Source: Acinonyx jubatus | Lineage: Eukaryota > Chordata > Mammalia > Carnivora > Felidae | Assembly: GCF_027475565.1 (NCBI RefSeq) | Contig: NC_069390.1 | Coordinates: 79,969,180 to 80,033,179, forward strand | Length of the DNA stretch: 64,000 nucleotides | Reading direction: 5' to 3' | In this document: positions 46,884-58,080 of the stretch, one piece after another | How positions within the stretch are numbered: the stretch's first letter is position 1 | Layout of the letters: every line of letters starts with the position of its first letter | Notes under the pieces: model-generated | What the model was told of the DNA's origin: nothing | Database searches by the model: none | Seen by the model: only the letters and a program-made list of their open reading frames with translations | Translations under genes and position numbers: made by a program

Positions 46884-47075
46884 CAGTGGTTATCGAACTT
46901 CAGTGTGCACAGCAATCACCTGGAAAGCTTGTTAAAATACAGATTTCTAGGCTCCATCCCCAGAGTTTCTGAGTCTGTAGATCTGGGGTGGAGTCCAAGA
47001 ACTTGCATTTCTAACAGATTTCTAGATGGTTACTAATGCTGCTGGCCTGGGACAGCACTGCTCTGTTAAACAGCC
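46884..47075 (+). mobile_element. MER5A (hAT-Charlie nonautonomous DNA transposon)
   Basis: 'ccagtggttatcgaacttcagtgtgcacagcaatcacctggaaagcttgttaaaatacagatt', 'ccccagagtttctgagtctgtagatctggggtggagtcc' and 'tgcatttctaacagattt' follow the MER5A consensus through to 'gatgctgatgctgctgg'. The 3' terminal repeat is decayed. Confidence 0.88.
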
Positions 47076-47459
47076 AGTTCAGTGTTGCCACTGCTGAGAC
47101 TTGAAGACAAGATAAAATAGAGAGTAAGAAGGGAAATGCTTACAGCCCTTCCTTGAAAGCAAGCATAATTTTCTGCTTGGCAGTCCCCTAGTTTTCATCA
47201 TGCTTTGCTATGTTGTTTTGCTGGAAAGATAACGTTGCCATCATTACATGAATGGTTAGTCATATGATTGCATAGCAGGACAGATCTGTGTTAGATGTGG
47301 CAGGAGTTTCACTCCCTGGAAAAACTCCCTGGAAGTTGTTAAGATCAATATGTATAATTTATTTTTCTAAAATATGTTACCTGAATTTCTACCTGGAGTC
47401 AAGAAAGTGGTAAGCTAGATGAATCTTAATGGTTCACAGACTTTATTAGGATAGAAATA
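47076..47459. other. Unassigned sequence
   Basis: No gene or repeat recognised. Confidence 0.42.
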
Positions 47460-47750
47460 ATGGCCACACACAGTCCTAGGCTTTCTTCTTGTATGTCCTC
47501 TCTGCTTGTGATCTCTATTGCATCAATTAACATCCGTGGATCAGCCATGGATACCATCAAAATTTGTATCTCCGGCCTAAACATGTACTCTGAGATCTAT
47601 ACCCATGTATCCAACTGCCTGTTCAACATCTCAATGTGGCTGGTTGTCTCACTTTAGCAAACCCAAACCTAAACCCACAGTCTCAACTTAATTCCTAAAC
47701 TAACTCTTACTTTCTTGCTATCTTAGTAAACAAAAGCACCATATTTGCCA
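47460..47750 (+). mobile_element. L2 ORF2 (reverse transcriptase) fragment
   Basis: The plus-strand translation near 47548-47640 gives KICISGLNMYSEIYTHVSNCLFNIS. This matches the L2 reverse transcriptase region QIYISSPDLSPELQTRISNCLLDIS, as I remember the family. The surrounding 65-codon frame (47460-47657) is the residue of that domain, with no start context. L2 has been inactive in placental mammals for a long time, and this piece is too short to function. Confidence 0.72.
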
Positions 47751-47849
47751 TATGTTTAAAGTCAGTCTTTATATTCTTATCTTTCACCACATCTAATCAA
47801 TCAGTATTAAGCCCAGTTTATTATTTATACCTATAGATTTTTTCATGAT

Positions 47850-48190
47850 TGTGGTAAACAGGAAAATAGCGCCCTCGATCGAGATAACTGGGTCCTAATC
47901 CCGGGAATCTGTGGGTATATTACCTTACATGACAAACATCTGCAGATGGGAATATGCCTGCTATTTAGCTAACCTTACATTAAGAAATATTTCCTTAGAT
48001 TATCTCTGTGGAGCTCAGTATAATCATGTGTCCTTAAAAGTGGAACACAGAGGCAGAATAGGAATTAGAGGATGGTATGACTTCAGGAGGAAGGCACAGA
48101 GAGATACAACTTTGCTAGCATTCAAAAAAGAGGAAGGGGGCCTGAAGCCAAGGAATGTGGGTAGCCTCTAGAAACTTCAAAAGGCAAAGA
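47850..48190 (+). mobile_element. MLT1-like (ERVL-MaLR) LTR
   Basis: 'gcgccctcgatc...gggtcctaatcccgggaatctgtgggtatattaccttacatgac', 'tgtgtccttaaaagtgg', and 'gcctgaagccaaggaatgtgggtagcctctagaaacttcaaaaggcaaagaaac' match the MLT1 order in sense. The 3' end is truncated where L2 begins. It is noncoding. Confidence 0.72.
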
Positions 48191-48199
48191 AACTGTAAT

Positions 48200-48615
48200 G
48201 GCATATGTTCCTTCCTGCCTCAGAGAGATATTTTATGTGCTTTCCCCTCTTTCTGGAACACTTTCTTTCCACTGTCACTCCTAGCCCACCCTAGTTTACC
48301 CAGCCAACTCCTTTTGGCTACCAGATCTAAGGTAAGATAATACTTGCCCAAGGAAAAATTCTCTGAATTTACATCCAGGTTGGATAATGGTCTCATTTTT
48401 CACTTCAATAAGAATGTCTAACGACCCATTGTACCACTTGCTACAATTTGAATTAATATTTGTGGAACAATTTAAGACTTACATTTTCTCCAGTAGACTA
48501 TGAGCACCAGGGAATCTGAGGCAAAGGAATATGTTTCCTTTTTCCTTAGTAATATGCACAGTACCTGGTACAGAATAGGTCCTCAGAAAACATCTGTGAA
48601 TAAGCAAATAACTAA
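48200..48615 (+). mobile_element. L2 3' end
   Basis: 'gctttcccctctttctggaacactttc', 'gtagactatgagcaccagggaatctg' and 'gcacagtacctggtacagaataggtcctcagaaaacatctgtgaataa' follow L2 3' UTR order to its terminus. Confidence 0.72.
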
Positions 48616-49479
48616 AAAAATGTATATATGGATGGATAGGTAGGTGGACTGATACAGATACAAAATATGTTAATGGAGAGTCATGTGATTATAAAGTGGC
48701 TAAACTGCTGTGGGATGGCCTCTTTTCTGTTCACAGCTAAAAATTTGACAAAAACTTGCAAGATGTATTTCTAATGTAAATTTTTCTTAATCCCGGCCAA
48801 AGAACCATTAAAAATCCCAACACATGAGAGTCATTTGTCATTCTGTGACCATTTTTCTATGCTTCCATTTTTATACTTACACACAGGCATTCATCAAATC
48901 AAAATTCCTTTGAAGATTGAGAAGAAAAATTGCAATCACAGATAAAACTGCAGTTGCTTAGAAATGCTACTAAGGCCCATTTTCATCAGGTCTTCCAAAG
49001 AGTGACATAAATATATAGCTGTTTGAACATGAATATTTTCTGATTTTCTTGGGAGCTACAGAATTTCTTTTGATCCCTCCATAAGCATTTAAATTTATCA
49101 GTGAAAAAGACTTCCCCCAAAATAAACAGTTAAACACCATGAAGCTGCAAATCACAGAAGATTATCATATTACTGAAAAAAAATCACAATTAAAATCCAT
49201 ACCCTTTTTACATAATTATATATGACACCTTCAATTAGTATGTAAAGAGAGAATCTTAAATTACTCCCTGAAATTTACATATATATGTATATAGTTATAT
49301 AATTAATATATTATATATTTAATATTAGTACAACTGATTAGTAAAACTTTCCAAAATAAGAATCTAGAATGGTAATCATGAATTAAAAATATATTCTAGT
49401 TTTCACAGATGTAGTTCCATTGGTTCTGACCAGGGTAAAAGATAAAAGATATACATAAATGGAGTAAGTAAGTGACCTT
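48616..49479. other. Unassigned AT-rich sequence
   Basis: No gene or repeat recognised. A short TA-rich patch lies at 49279-49322. Confidence 0.45.
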
Positions 49480-49602
49480 TCTTCCTCCTCCACCTCTTCC
49501 TCCTAATTCCCTCCTCCCCCTCTTCTCTTTCCCCTTCCCTTTCCCATCTCCTCCTCCTCCTCCTCCTCCTCCTCCTCCTCCTCCTCCTCCTCCTTTTCCT
49601 TC
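49480..49602 (+). repeat. Pyrimidine tract with (TCC)15
   Basis: A mixed CT tract with an uninterrupted (TCC)n core at 49548-49593. The Gly-rich 83-codon minus-strand frame is only its translation. The minus strand is G-rich with (GGA)n. Confidence 0.96.
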
Positions 49603-49654
49603 TAACTGAGAACAGGACAACTTAACTGGGAGCACACTCAAATTCAAAGGTATT

Positions 49655-50180
49655 ATGTTAAATAACTTTTATTTTATCCTAAGGACAATAGTGAGGGAAT
49701 TAATCACAGTAGTCACCTGATCTTATGTAGAGTTCAGGAATTTTACCCAGGCTGTGTGGGATGAGTTGCAAAGAAGCAAGTGTGGATACAGAACCACTAA
49801 TTAAAAAGCTATGTTAATACTTCAGGAGACTAAAGATAATGGTGTGGACTAGAGTGCCTGTGGTAGAGAAAGAATAAAAGAAAAATTTGAGGTTTACCTT
49901 GGAGGTTAACACAGCATGGCTTGTTATAGATTTGACAAGGAGTGTGACAGATTGAGCAATTAGGTAAAGAGTGTGGCCTTTGCTGAGATGTGGACATGGG
50001 AGGAAGAATGACTCTGGGAGGAGGTGAGGAGGAAGACCAATGATTAAGTTTGGACAAGTTAAGGATAAGATATCTGTGAGTTATATAAATGTCAGTGGGC
50101 AACCAAGACAAAAAGATGGGGCTGGACTCTGGCATTAGACAGCAGTTGAAGCAAAGCAGGTAGAAGAGAATGTCTCAAGA
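49655..50180 (-). mobile_element. L2 ORF2 fragment (antisense)
   Basis: 'ttttattttatcctaaggacaatagtgaggg', 'gtcacctgatctta', 'ggctgtgtgggatgag', 'taaagataatggtgtggactagagtgcctgtggtag' and 'gattaagtttggacaagttaag' follow the antisense order of the L2 reverse transcriptase C-terminal half. Decayed and noncoding. Confidence 0.65.
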
Positions 50181-50285
50181 GATTATAGATGAGAAGGGAA
50201 TAAACCCATAAACTCAAAAAAAGAAACAGAAAATAATGATCAAAGAAATTGGAGGAGAGAACAGAAGACATATTAAAAAACAAAA

Positions 50286-53200
50286 AGCCAATGAAGTTGT
50301 CTGGGAAAATGGTGGAGTAGAAGGACCCTAAGTTTACCTCATCCACTGATACAACTAAATAACACTAATATAAGAGTAAATAGCCTAGAAAATGACCAGA
50401 AGACTGGCAGAACAAACTTCACAACTAAATGTAGAGAAGTCACATCAAAGAAGACAAGAAGGGCTAAAATGCAGTCTGGAAGCACAAAGGAATGTGGCCT
50501 TCCATGGTGGGGAGTGAGACAGTGGTGCAGAGAAGGGCAAAAACCAGACTTTAACACTGGGGAGCCCGTGAACAGGGAGGATGAATGCCCATAACATTTG
50601 GTTTTGAAAGCAAACGGTGCTGAATTTCATGAGTTCTTACAGCCATCAGGACTTAAAATGTGGAATTTTAAAAATTGGCAGGTTTAGTTCTGCAAGAGTA
50701 TGGAGGATGTTAAGAAGCAGAGTCCCTGCCCTTACAAAGACAACACAACACCCATTGCAGATACAGCATAGTACCAGCAGTGTGAAAAACACCAGGCCAG
50801 ATATGAGGGATAGAGTGATTTGCTCATCTCAGAGTATCCCCCAGAAAGACAGGGATCACAGAGACACCTCTCTAGGAACAAAGCAACTGGCAGGTGACAT
50901 TTCCTTCCCCTGCCCCCTGCATAAACAACAGCCACTTGCGGGAACCAGTGCAGCACTGATACTTGCTACTTAATTTGTTTGTACCGAGTCTCCCAACCCT
51001 TCACGATCAGCAGATCCACCCTTCCCAGTCACTCTTACCTTAGTTCTCAGACTGTAGGTTCCCTCCCCTAGATGACCAGCACAAACCCTGTCAAAACCAT
51101 ATCTCCTGACCTGTGCATTTTGCAGGACTTCAAATCCATTGGTAGCAGGGGCAAGTATTGTTTTGCAAGCAAACCACATTGCACCTTGTTAAAATGTGTA
51201 CCCCTCTGTTAGGGACCTAACAATGTCCATAATAGGCAAAGAGAGTTTATTCAGGTAACTGACCTGAAAGAAAAAGAAGCCAAGATTTAAGATCAATGCA
51301 TGTGCAACACATGTATGAGACACTCCCTGAAGCTCCAGGCCCTGGGGAACAAGGAACACTGTACTGAAGGACACTACAGTAACTTTTCTTCACATAAAGC
51401 TACTATCGTTAAGAACAAGAGAAGTAGCTGACTTTCTAACACACAGAAACAGACACAGAAAGTCAGACAAAATGAGAAGACAGAGAAATATCTCTCAGAT
51501 GAAAGAACAGGACCAAATCACACCAACAGGCAAAGTGAAATTAATATAAGTAATATGCCTAGTAGAGAATTTAAAATAATGGTCATAAAGATACTTATTG
51601 GACTTTAGAAAAGAATGGAGGATATCAGTGAGACCCTTAACACAGAGATAAAAAACAACCAATCAGAGATCAAGAACACAAAAATGAAATTAAAATACAC
51701 TTGATGAAATATATAGCAGGCTAGATGAAACAGAGGAACAAATCAACAGCAGGAAGAATGAGTAATGGAAATAAAAAGCTGAACAAAGAAAGGAAAGAAA
51801 ATTGTGCAAATTGAGAATAGTCTTAGGGAACTGAGTGACTCTATCAAGCATAATAGCATTCACATTATTGGGATCTCAGAAGAGAGAGAAAGAGGGCAGA
51901 AAAATTATTTGAAGAAATAATAGCTGAAAACTTTCCTAAACTGGGGGGAAGAAAAAGATATCCAGATCCAGGTGGTACATAGATCCCCCCAAAAAAATTC
52001 AACCCAAGGAGGTCCTCACCAAGACACATAGAAATTAAAATGTCAAAAAGTAGCAATAAAGAGAAAAAATGAAAAGCAGACATAGAAAAGAAGAAAGTTA
52101 TATGCAATGGGAAACCCCATACAGCTATCAGGAGATTTTCAGCAGAAACATTGTAGGATAAAAGGGAGTAGTATGATATATTCAAAGTGCTGAAAGAAAA
52201 AAAAAATGTGCAGCCAAGAATATTCTATCCAGCAAGCTATCATTCAGAATAAAAGGAGAGATAAAGAATTTCTTAGACAAACAAAAATTAAAGGAGTTCA
52301 TGAACACTAAACTAACCCTACAAGAAATATTAAAGGTAATTCTTCAAGTGAAAGAGAAAGACCATACATGAGAGTATGAAAAGTAAAAAAACATGAAAGC
52401 ATAAAAATTAATATTTCTATAAAAATTAGTCATAGGACTCCTAAAATAAAAGAATGTAAAATGTGACATCATATACTTAAAATGTGGGGAGGAAAGTAGT
52501 AAAGAATGGATTTAAACTTAAGTGGCTATCAACTTAATACAGACTGCTATATGCAGTTATATACAAACCCAATAGTAACTACAAATCAAAGCCAGTAATA
52601 GATATACAGAGATAAAGAGAAAAGAACCCAAGTGAAGAAAGCCAACAAATCATGAAAGAAAGCAAAAGAATAAACAATCAGAGAAAACCTATAGAAATGA
52701 CCACAAAACAAGTAACAAAAATGGAAGTAAATACATATCAACCAATAATTACTCTGAACGTAAATGCACTAAAATGCTCCAATCAAAAGACATAGGGTGA
52801 CAGAGTGGATAAAAAAATAAGACCCACCTATATGCTGTCTGTAGGGGACTCATTTGGGACCTAAAAACAACAGATTGAAAGTGAGGGGGTGGAGAAACAT
52901 CTATCATGCAAATGGATGTCAAAGGAAAGCCAGGATACCAATACTTATATCAAACAAAATACTTTAAAACAAAGACTGTAACAAGAGACAAATAAGGACA
53001 CTATGTAATAATAAAGGGGGCAATCCAACAAGAGGATATAACGACTGTAAATATTTATAAAACCAACATAGGAGTACCCAACTACATAAAATAGTTAATA
53101 ACAAACACAAAGGAACTGATAACAATACAATAATAGTAGATGGCTGTAACACCCCATTTACATCAATGGACAGATCATCCAAACAGAAAAATCAGCAAGG

Positions 53201-54428
53201 AAACAACTGCTTTGAATGATACACTGTACCATATGGATTTAACAGACATATTCAGAACATTCCATCCTAAAACAGGAGAATGTACATTCTTTTCAAGTGC
53301 ACATGGAACATTCTCCAAAATAGATCATATGTTAGGCCACAAAACAGGTATAAACAAATTTTTAAAAAATGAAGTCACACCAGTCATCTTTCCTAACTAC
53401 AATGCTATGAAATTAGAAAACAACCACCAGAAAAAAGTGGACCACTTTCTTTCACCATACACCAAAGCTCAAAATGGATTAAAGATCTAAATGTGAGACC
53501 TAAAACCATAAAAATCCTGGAAGAGAACATAGGTAGTAATTTCTCTGGCATCGACTGTAGCAACACTTTTCTAGATACGTCTCCTGAGGAAAGGGAAATA
53601 AAAGCAAAAGTACACTATTGAGACTACATTAAAATAAAAAACTCTTTCACAGGGAAGGAAACAATCAATAAAACTTAAGGCAACCAATGGAATGGGATAA
53701 ATGATATTTGCAAATGGCATAAATGATAAAAAGTTAGTTGTATAAGTGCTTTATACAACTCAACGCCCCAAAAAACAAATAATACAATTAAAAAATGGGC
53801 AGAAGACATGGATAGACCTTTCTCCAAAGAAGACATACAGTTGGCCAACAGACACATGAAAAGATGCTCAACGTCATTCATCACCAAGTAAATGAAAATC
53901 AAAACTACAATGAGATATCACCTAACACCTGTTGGAATAGCTATGATCAAGAAACACAAGAAAAAACAGGTGTTGGTTAGGGTGTGGAGAAAAAGGAACC
54001 CTGGTGCACTGTTGGTGGGAATGCAAATTGGTGCAGCCACTCTGGAAAACCGTATGGAGCTTCCTCAAAAATTTTTAATTAGAACTACACTACAATCTAG
54101 TAATCGCACTACTGGGTATATACCCAAAGAATACAAAAACACTATTTCAAAGGGATACGTGCACCCTTATGTTTATTGCTGCATTATTTACAATAGCCAA
54201 ATTACGGAAGCAGCCCAGTGTCCGAGAGATATTCATCCCAGTCAGGGAAAGACAAATACCGTATGATTTTACTTATATGTAGAATTTAAGAAACAAAACA
54301 AATGAGCAAAGGAAAATAAAAAAAGAGAGAGAAGCCAAGAAACAGACTGTTAACCATACAGACCAAACTAATGGTTACTAGAAGGGAAGCAGGTGAAATA
54401 GGGGATAAGAAAAAAAAAAGTCAATGAA
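50286..54428 (+). mobile_element. Older carnivoran/mammalian L1 with internal deletions
   Basis: The body is about 50296-54418. A 5' region ('ggtggagtagaaggaccctaag', 'taaataacactaatataagag', 'gaccagaagactggcagaac') leads to ORF1 remnants (about 51500-52375, with 'gaagaaataatagctgaaaactttcc' and 'cagccaagaatattctatccagcaagc'). ORF2 remnants and a short A-rich end follow. Candidate duplication agccaatgaa (50286-50295) / agtcaatgaa (54419-54428), one mismatch. Only about 4.1 kb remains, because much of ORF2 is gone. It is nested into a region of antisense L2 fragments. Confidence 0.85.
52721..54280 (+). pseudogene. L1 ORF2 remnant lacking reverse transcriptase
   Basis: The start ATG at about 52721 leads into the endonuclease domain ('ataattactctgaacgtaaatgc', 'caatcaaaagacatagggtgac', 'aagacccacctatatgctgtctg'). 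The translated piece 53140-53490 carries HGTFSKIDHMLGHKTGINKF and NYNAMKLENNHQKK. It then switches at about 53431-53441 to the C-terminal region (VDHFLSPYTK...). The central ~2 kb holding the polymerase is absent. The C-terminal part (53508-54220) retains WAEDMDRPFSKEDIQLANRH-like and QIGAATLENRM-like segments in broken frames. A second, smaller gap lies at 54222-54240, before 'agtcagggaaagacaaatacc'. Confidence 0.83.
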
Positions 54429-54539
54429 TGAGAATGCTTCAAGAAGCAAACATGCCATAACAGTGTCCTCTGCAATGAGAGTCTAAAAATCTAAAATTTA
54501 CATTCCTGCTTTATACTCCATATGAGTGAGGCTGGGGAA

Positions 54540-54835
54540 AGGGAGACATAGACAGAGATTACTTCAACACAATAGTGATAAATGCCATAATGGAAGTACA
54601 TACAGAGTGTTCTGGTGATCTTAGAAGGAGAATTTAATTCAGCCTGGAACAGCAACTAGAGAGAAAGTGGGGGGAATCCAAGCAGAGGGACTAGCATGTA
54701 CACAGGCAGTGAGTTTAGAGAGATGATAATAATAGCTCAGATTTATTTCTAATAGGACACCTTGAAGCAGGAATAACACTGAGTATCTGAGGCTATTGAA
54801 GAAAGGAAAAGCCAAACCATGTATAGTAAATTTGG
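54540..54835 (-). mobile_element. Possible L2 fragment (antisense)
   Basis: 'tcagcctggaacagcaactagagagaaag', 'ccaagcagagggactagcatgtacacaggcag' and 'aagccaaaccatgtatagtaaatttgg' loosely follow the antisense L2 order 'ccaggcagagggaacagcaagtgc...'. Confidence 0.4.
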
Positions 54836-55014
54836 CCTCCCTCAATGTTCTAGTTGAGCCTGGTTGACATCACTGGATAACTTCACTCTAAATTAGACTA
54901 AGAGCTCTCTAAGGGCCACAATCGATATGTATGCAGCTTTCTAAAAACTCTGTAACCATGAACTATTTACCTACCTTCTGTACATGTTTCCTTACCTTTA
55001 AAAGTAACACCCAC

Positions 55015-55346
55015 TGCTATGGCCTGAATGTTTGTGTCTCCCCAAAATTCATATTTTGAAAACGTAATTCCCCAGATGATGGGGAATCCTTCAGGAAGTG
55101 ATCAGGTAATGAAAGTGGAACCTTTGTGCATGTGATTAGTGCCCTTATAAAAGGCCAACTTTCCCCTTCTGCCATGTCAAGATACAAAAAGTCAGCAGTC
55201 TGAACATGGAAGATAGCCCTCACCTGATCATGGTGGTACCTTGATATTGGACTTCCAGCCTCCAGAACTATAAGCGATAAATTTCCACTGTTTATAAGCC
55301 ACTAGGCTCTGGTATTTTGTTATAGCAACCCGAATGGACTAAGATA
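55015..55346 (+). mobile_element. MLT1A-like (ERVL-MaLR) solo LTR, second copy
   Basis: 'tgctatggcctgaatgtttgtgtctccccaaaattcatattttg', 'cttataaaaggcc', 'ctgccatgtcaagatac', 'ttggacttccagcctccagaactataagcgataaatttcc', 'ggtattttgttatagcaacccgaatggactaagata'. It is complete at both ends, has no internal region and is noncoding. Confidence 0.88.
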
Positions 55347-57399
55347 ACCATCTAATAGAATTATTGTGAGAATTAAATAAAAGTAGTAACAGATGTAACA
55401 CACCTCATAAAGAGCCTGCCTGACACATATTAAAGGCACAGCATGTTGTAGGTGCTGATAGTGATGGGGCTTGCGTTAATATTGGGGACAATAGGAGTAG
55501 TAATTATACTAACAATTGAGGAAATAGAATGAGCTGCTCTTGCTTATTTACTGTTTTCTCCAAAACTTTAGAGTTTTTAAGATTTTTTGACATTCATAAT
55601 TTAATTTTACATAGAGATTTCATGGATTGGTCCATTATGCACATTCCTAGAGTTAACTTGCCAGTGAAGACATTTTAGTAATTCGGATGAATCGTATATA
55701 TCTTCTGAGAATACCATGAAACATTATGCTTAAATTTTGAATAAGCAATAAAATTCCCAAATGTATCATATGCCCTTTTTACAAATGAAATCAAGTGATG
55801 CAATATTGTTAATGCACCAAAACTTCAGTTTCTAAAACTGGACCATATTTAAAAGAAAGTGTTATCTTTGAAAGCAGCCCACTTGCTTTGATAAATCTAA
55901 TATTTATGAACACTCCAATTTTTTCTTTGAATATGGAGCAAAATTAGTGTTTTTGATTTATGCTCTGCAAATACAGAACCAACTGATATTTTCTTGTTCT
56001 TAGCATTAATTTGTCAGTAGGGTTATTATAAACTTTAATTGTGTGCCATAAGTTACTTAATCAACTTTATAAAATAATGGAAGTGTATTTTGCTATTAAT
56101 TATAATTATATTACAAAATGAGCAACATAAATGAAAGATATTGGAAACCCTTCAGTGATTTTCTCAAAGATGGCCACATAGACTTAAAAGAAATTATACA
56201 TACTGAGGTTTATTTTCATTCATTGGCAATAACCTTTATGATGACTAGCAACTTACATATGCAGTTCATGGACAGTTCAACCCCTGTCACCCCTTCACAT
56301 AGGTTGTCTACCTGCAGGTATTCCCTGCTCAAAATGTACTGTCACCAACATATATGGAAAGAATTGCCAAAATCAAAGGATTAATTATTCCATTTGGGAG
56401 TTCTAGCTGCCTAATGGGATTCACTTTGATTTGCTGTCAGATTTAGCCTCGTATATTTATTTTTTTCTTCTCTTAAAAATATAGTTTTTCATAGAGATTC
56501 TGCTCACATAATGCCAATGAAAAGTTTCAAATTCCAGATTTCCTGTTTTTCTGTAGCAATACAGACAGCTACAAAGAAAATCTAATCATACTTTTGCATA
56601 AGGAATGTACTCATAAGGGCCTGTTGGACCCAGAATAGATAACTAGACCCTGATGTAATTCACCAAGAACCATGTAAAGTTATAAATGTTATCATAATTC
56701 CTCTCCTTTACTCATTCACTCAGTACATATTTATTAAGCTATTCTTTGTTCTGAGACGCAATGAGCTTGACCTCCTTTACCATGTAATCTGGGAGAGGAG
56801 AGATGATTTGGCCCTGTGTTACTGGTATTAGTTCCATTGGAAAGTTATGAAGGGCATGTAATCAGGTATTTGCTGGTAACTGGAGTTAAAAGTTGAACAA
56901 TACACTTTTGTATCTAATTTCAAAGATGGTTCACCCTCAAATTCAATTTATAATGTCATTTGATTTTGATTATTTTTTAATGATACCAAAGACGGATTTA
57001 TAGATGGGGATACCACCAAAAGCAAGAGTTGGTTCAGTAGGTGAAATGTCAGAAAATAACAAAGGATTGTGAGGATAGAAATCAGAAAAGCTAAATAGAA
57101 AAATGAGATAAAAACTGTGAAAGATGCAGGTAATAGATATTTTTAAACTCCTTAAAAATATCAACAAGAAAGATAAAGAAAATGTCTTTTCACAGTTGAT
57201 AGAGAAAAAAAGGGCTCATAACTGCTTCCAGCAATTCAATTCCATATAAAAATGAACTTACTGAGCATGACTTTTCCCTGTAAACTCAGTTTTTACCAAA
57301 ATAAGTAAAATTTTACCTTGGAGGGTGAGACTATAAACCCTCCATAATCTGTTTAGAGAAGCTTTTTTTCTTCTGTGTTACCTTAAATGGTGGTATTGC
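55347..57399. other. Unassigned AT-rich sequence
   Basis: About 2 kb without recognised genes or transposons. An 88-codon frame at 56118-56384 has no relatives I can name. Confidence 0.48.
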
Positions 57400-57570
57400 C
57401 TGATAAAATTCAGCCTCCACATCTTACTGGCTATTTGTCCTTGAGAAAATTAACTTTTCAAGCCTCAGTTTCACAAATTATGAAGTGCATGGTGCAGATT
57501 TAAAGGAGTTAATGAATATAAACTGCCTATGCCTGGTATATGGCTAATGTCTAATAAATGATAAATTGTA
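57400..57570 (+). mobile_element. MIR
   Basis: 'tccacatcttactggctatttgtccttgagaaaattaacttttcaagcctcagttt' and 'aaaggagttaatgaatataaactgcctatgcctggtatatggctaatgtctaataaatg' form a nearly complete sense MIR. Confidence 0.85.
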
Positions 57571-57769
57571 GTTTTGTTCTTTTATTAAAAGTATCTGTTT
57601 ATCAGCCAATTGACTTCACTGGACTAGAAGGAATCTTCAAGTCAAGGGTTATATATTATTAATTTTTGTATCCTTAACACACAACTGATGTCTAGCACAT
57701 TGAAGCTACTCAGAAAATGTGTGTGCAGCAAAACTGCACATTCTGATCATCTGTCAGTCTGAAATGCCC

Positions 57770-58080
57770 TTACTAACACCTTCTGATTTGCCTAACTTTG
57801 ACTTAACTTTCAAGATCCAGCTTAAATGATCATTCCCCAGAAAGGCTTCCCCATGGCCTTAAGTCTGCTTACCCAACACAAGCAAAGAAAGTTGCCCCCC
57901 TGCACTGTGTTTCAAGAGTATTGTATTATCTTACACACCATTTCAAATATGAAGATATTGTAATTATTTGTTTCTGTTTCTCTTTTAATCTGCTTATCTC
58001 TTCATAGTTAGCACTTATACAGTATCTGGCAAGTGGAAAAGTCTCAATATATATCAGTTTAATTAATTGTCAATTAACTG
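57770..58080 (+). mobile_element. L2 3' end
   Basis: 'ctttcaagatccagcttaaatgatcattccccagaaaggcttcccc', 'cacaccatttcaaatatgaagatattgtaattatttgtttctg' and 'agttagcacttatacagtatctggcaagtgg' follow the L2 3' UTR. Confidence 0.75.

Noticed and set aside
49396..49647. Gly-rich 83-codon minus frame
   Set aside because: Poly-Gly comes from (GGA)n on the minus strand; simple-repeat artefact.
45643..55346. The two MLT1A-like LTRs as ends of one provirus
   Set aside because: No retroviral internal sequence lies between them, the interval is made of unrelated elements, and no shared flanking duplication was seen.
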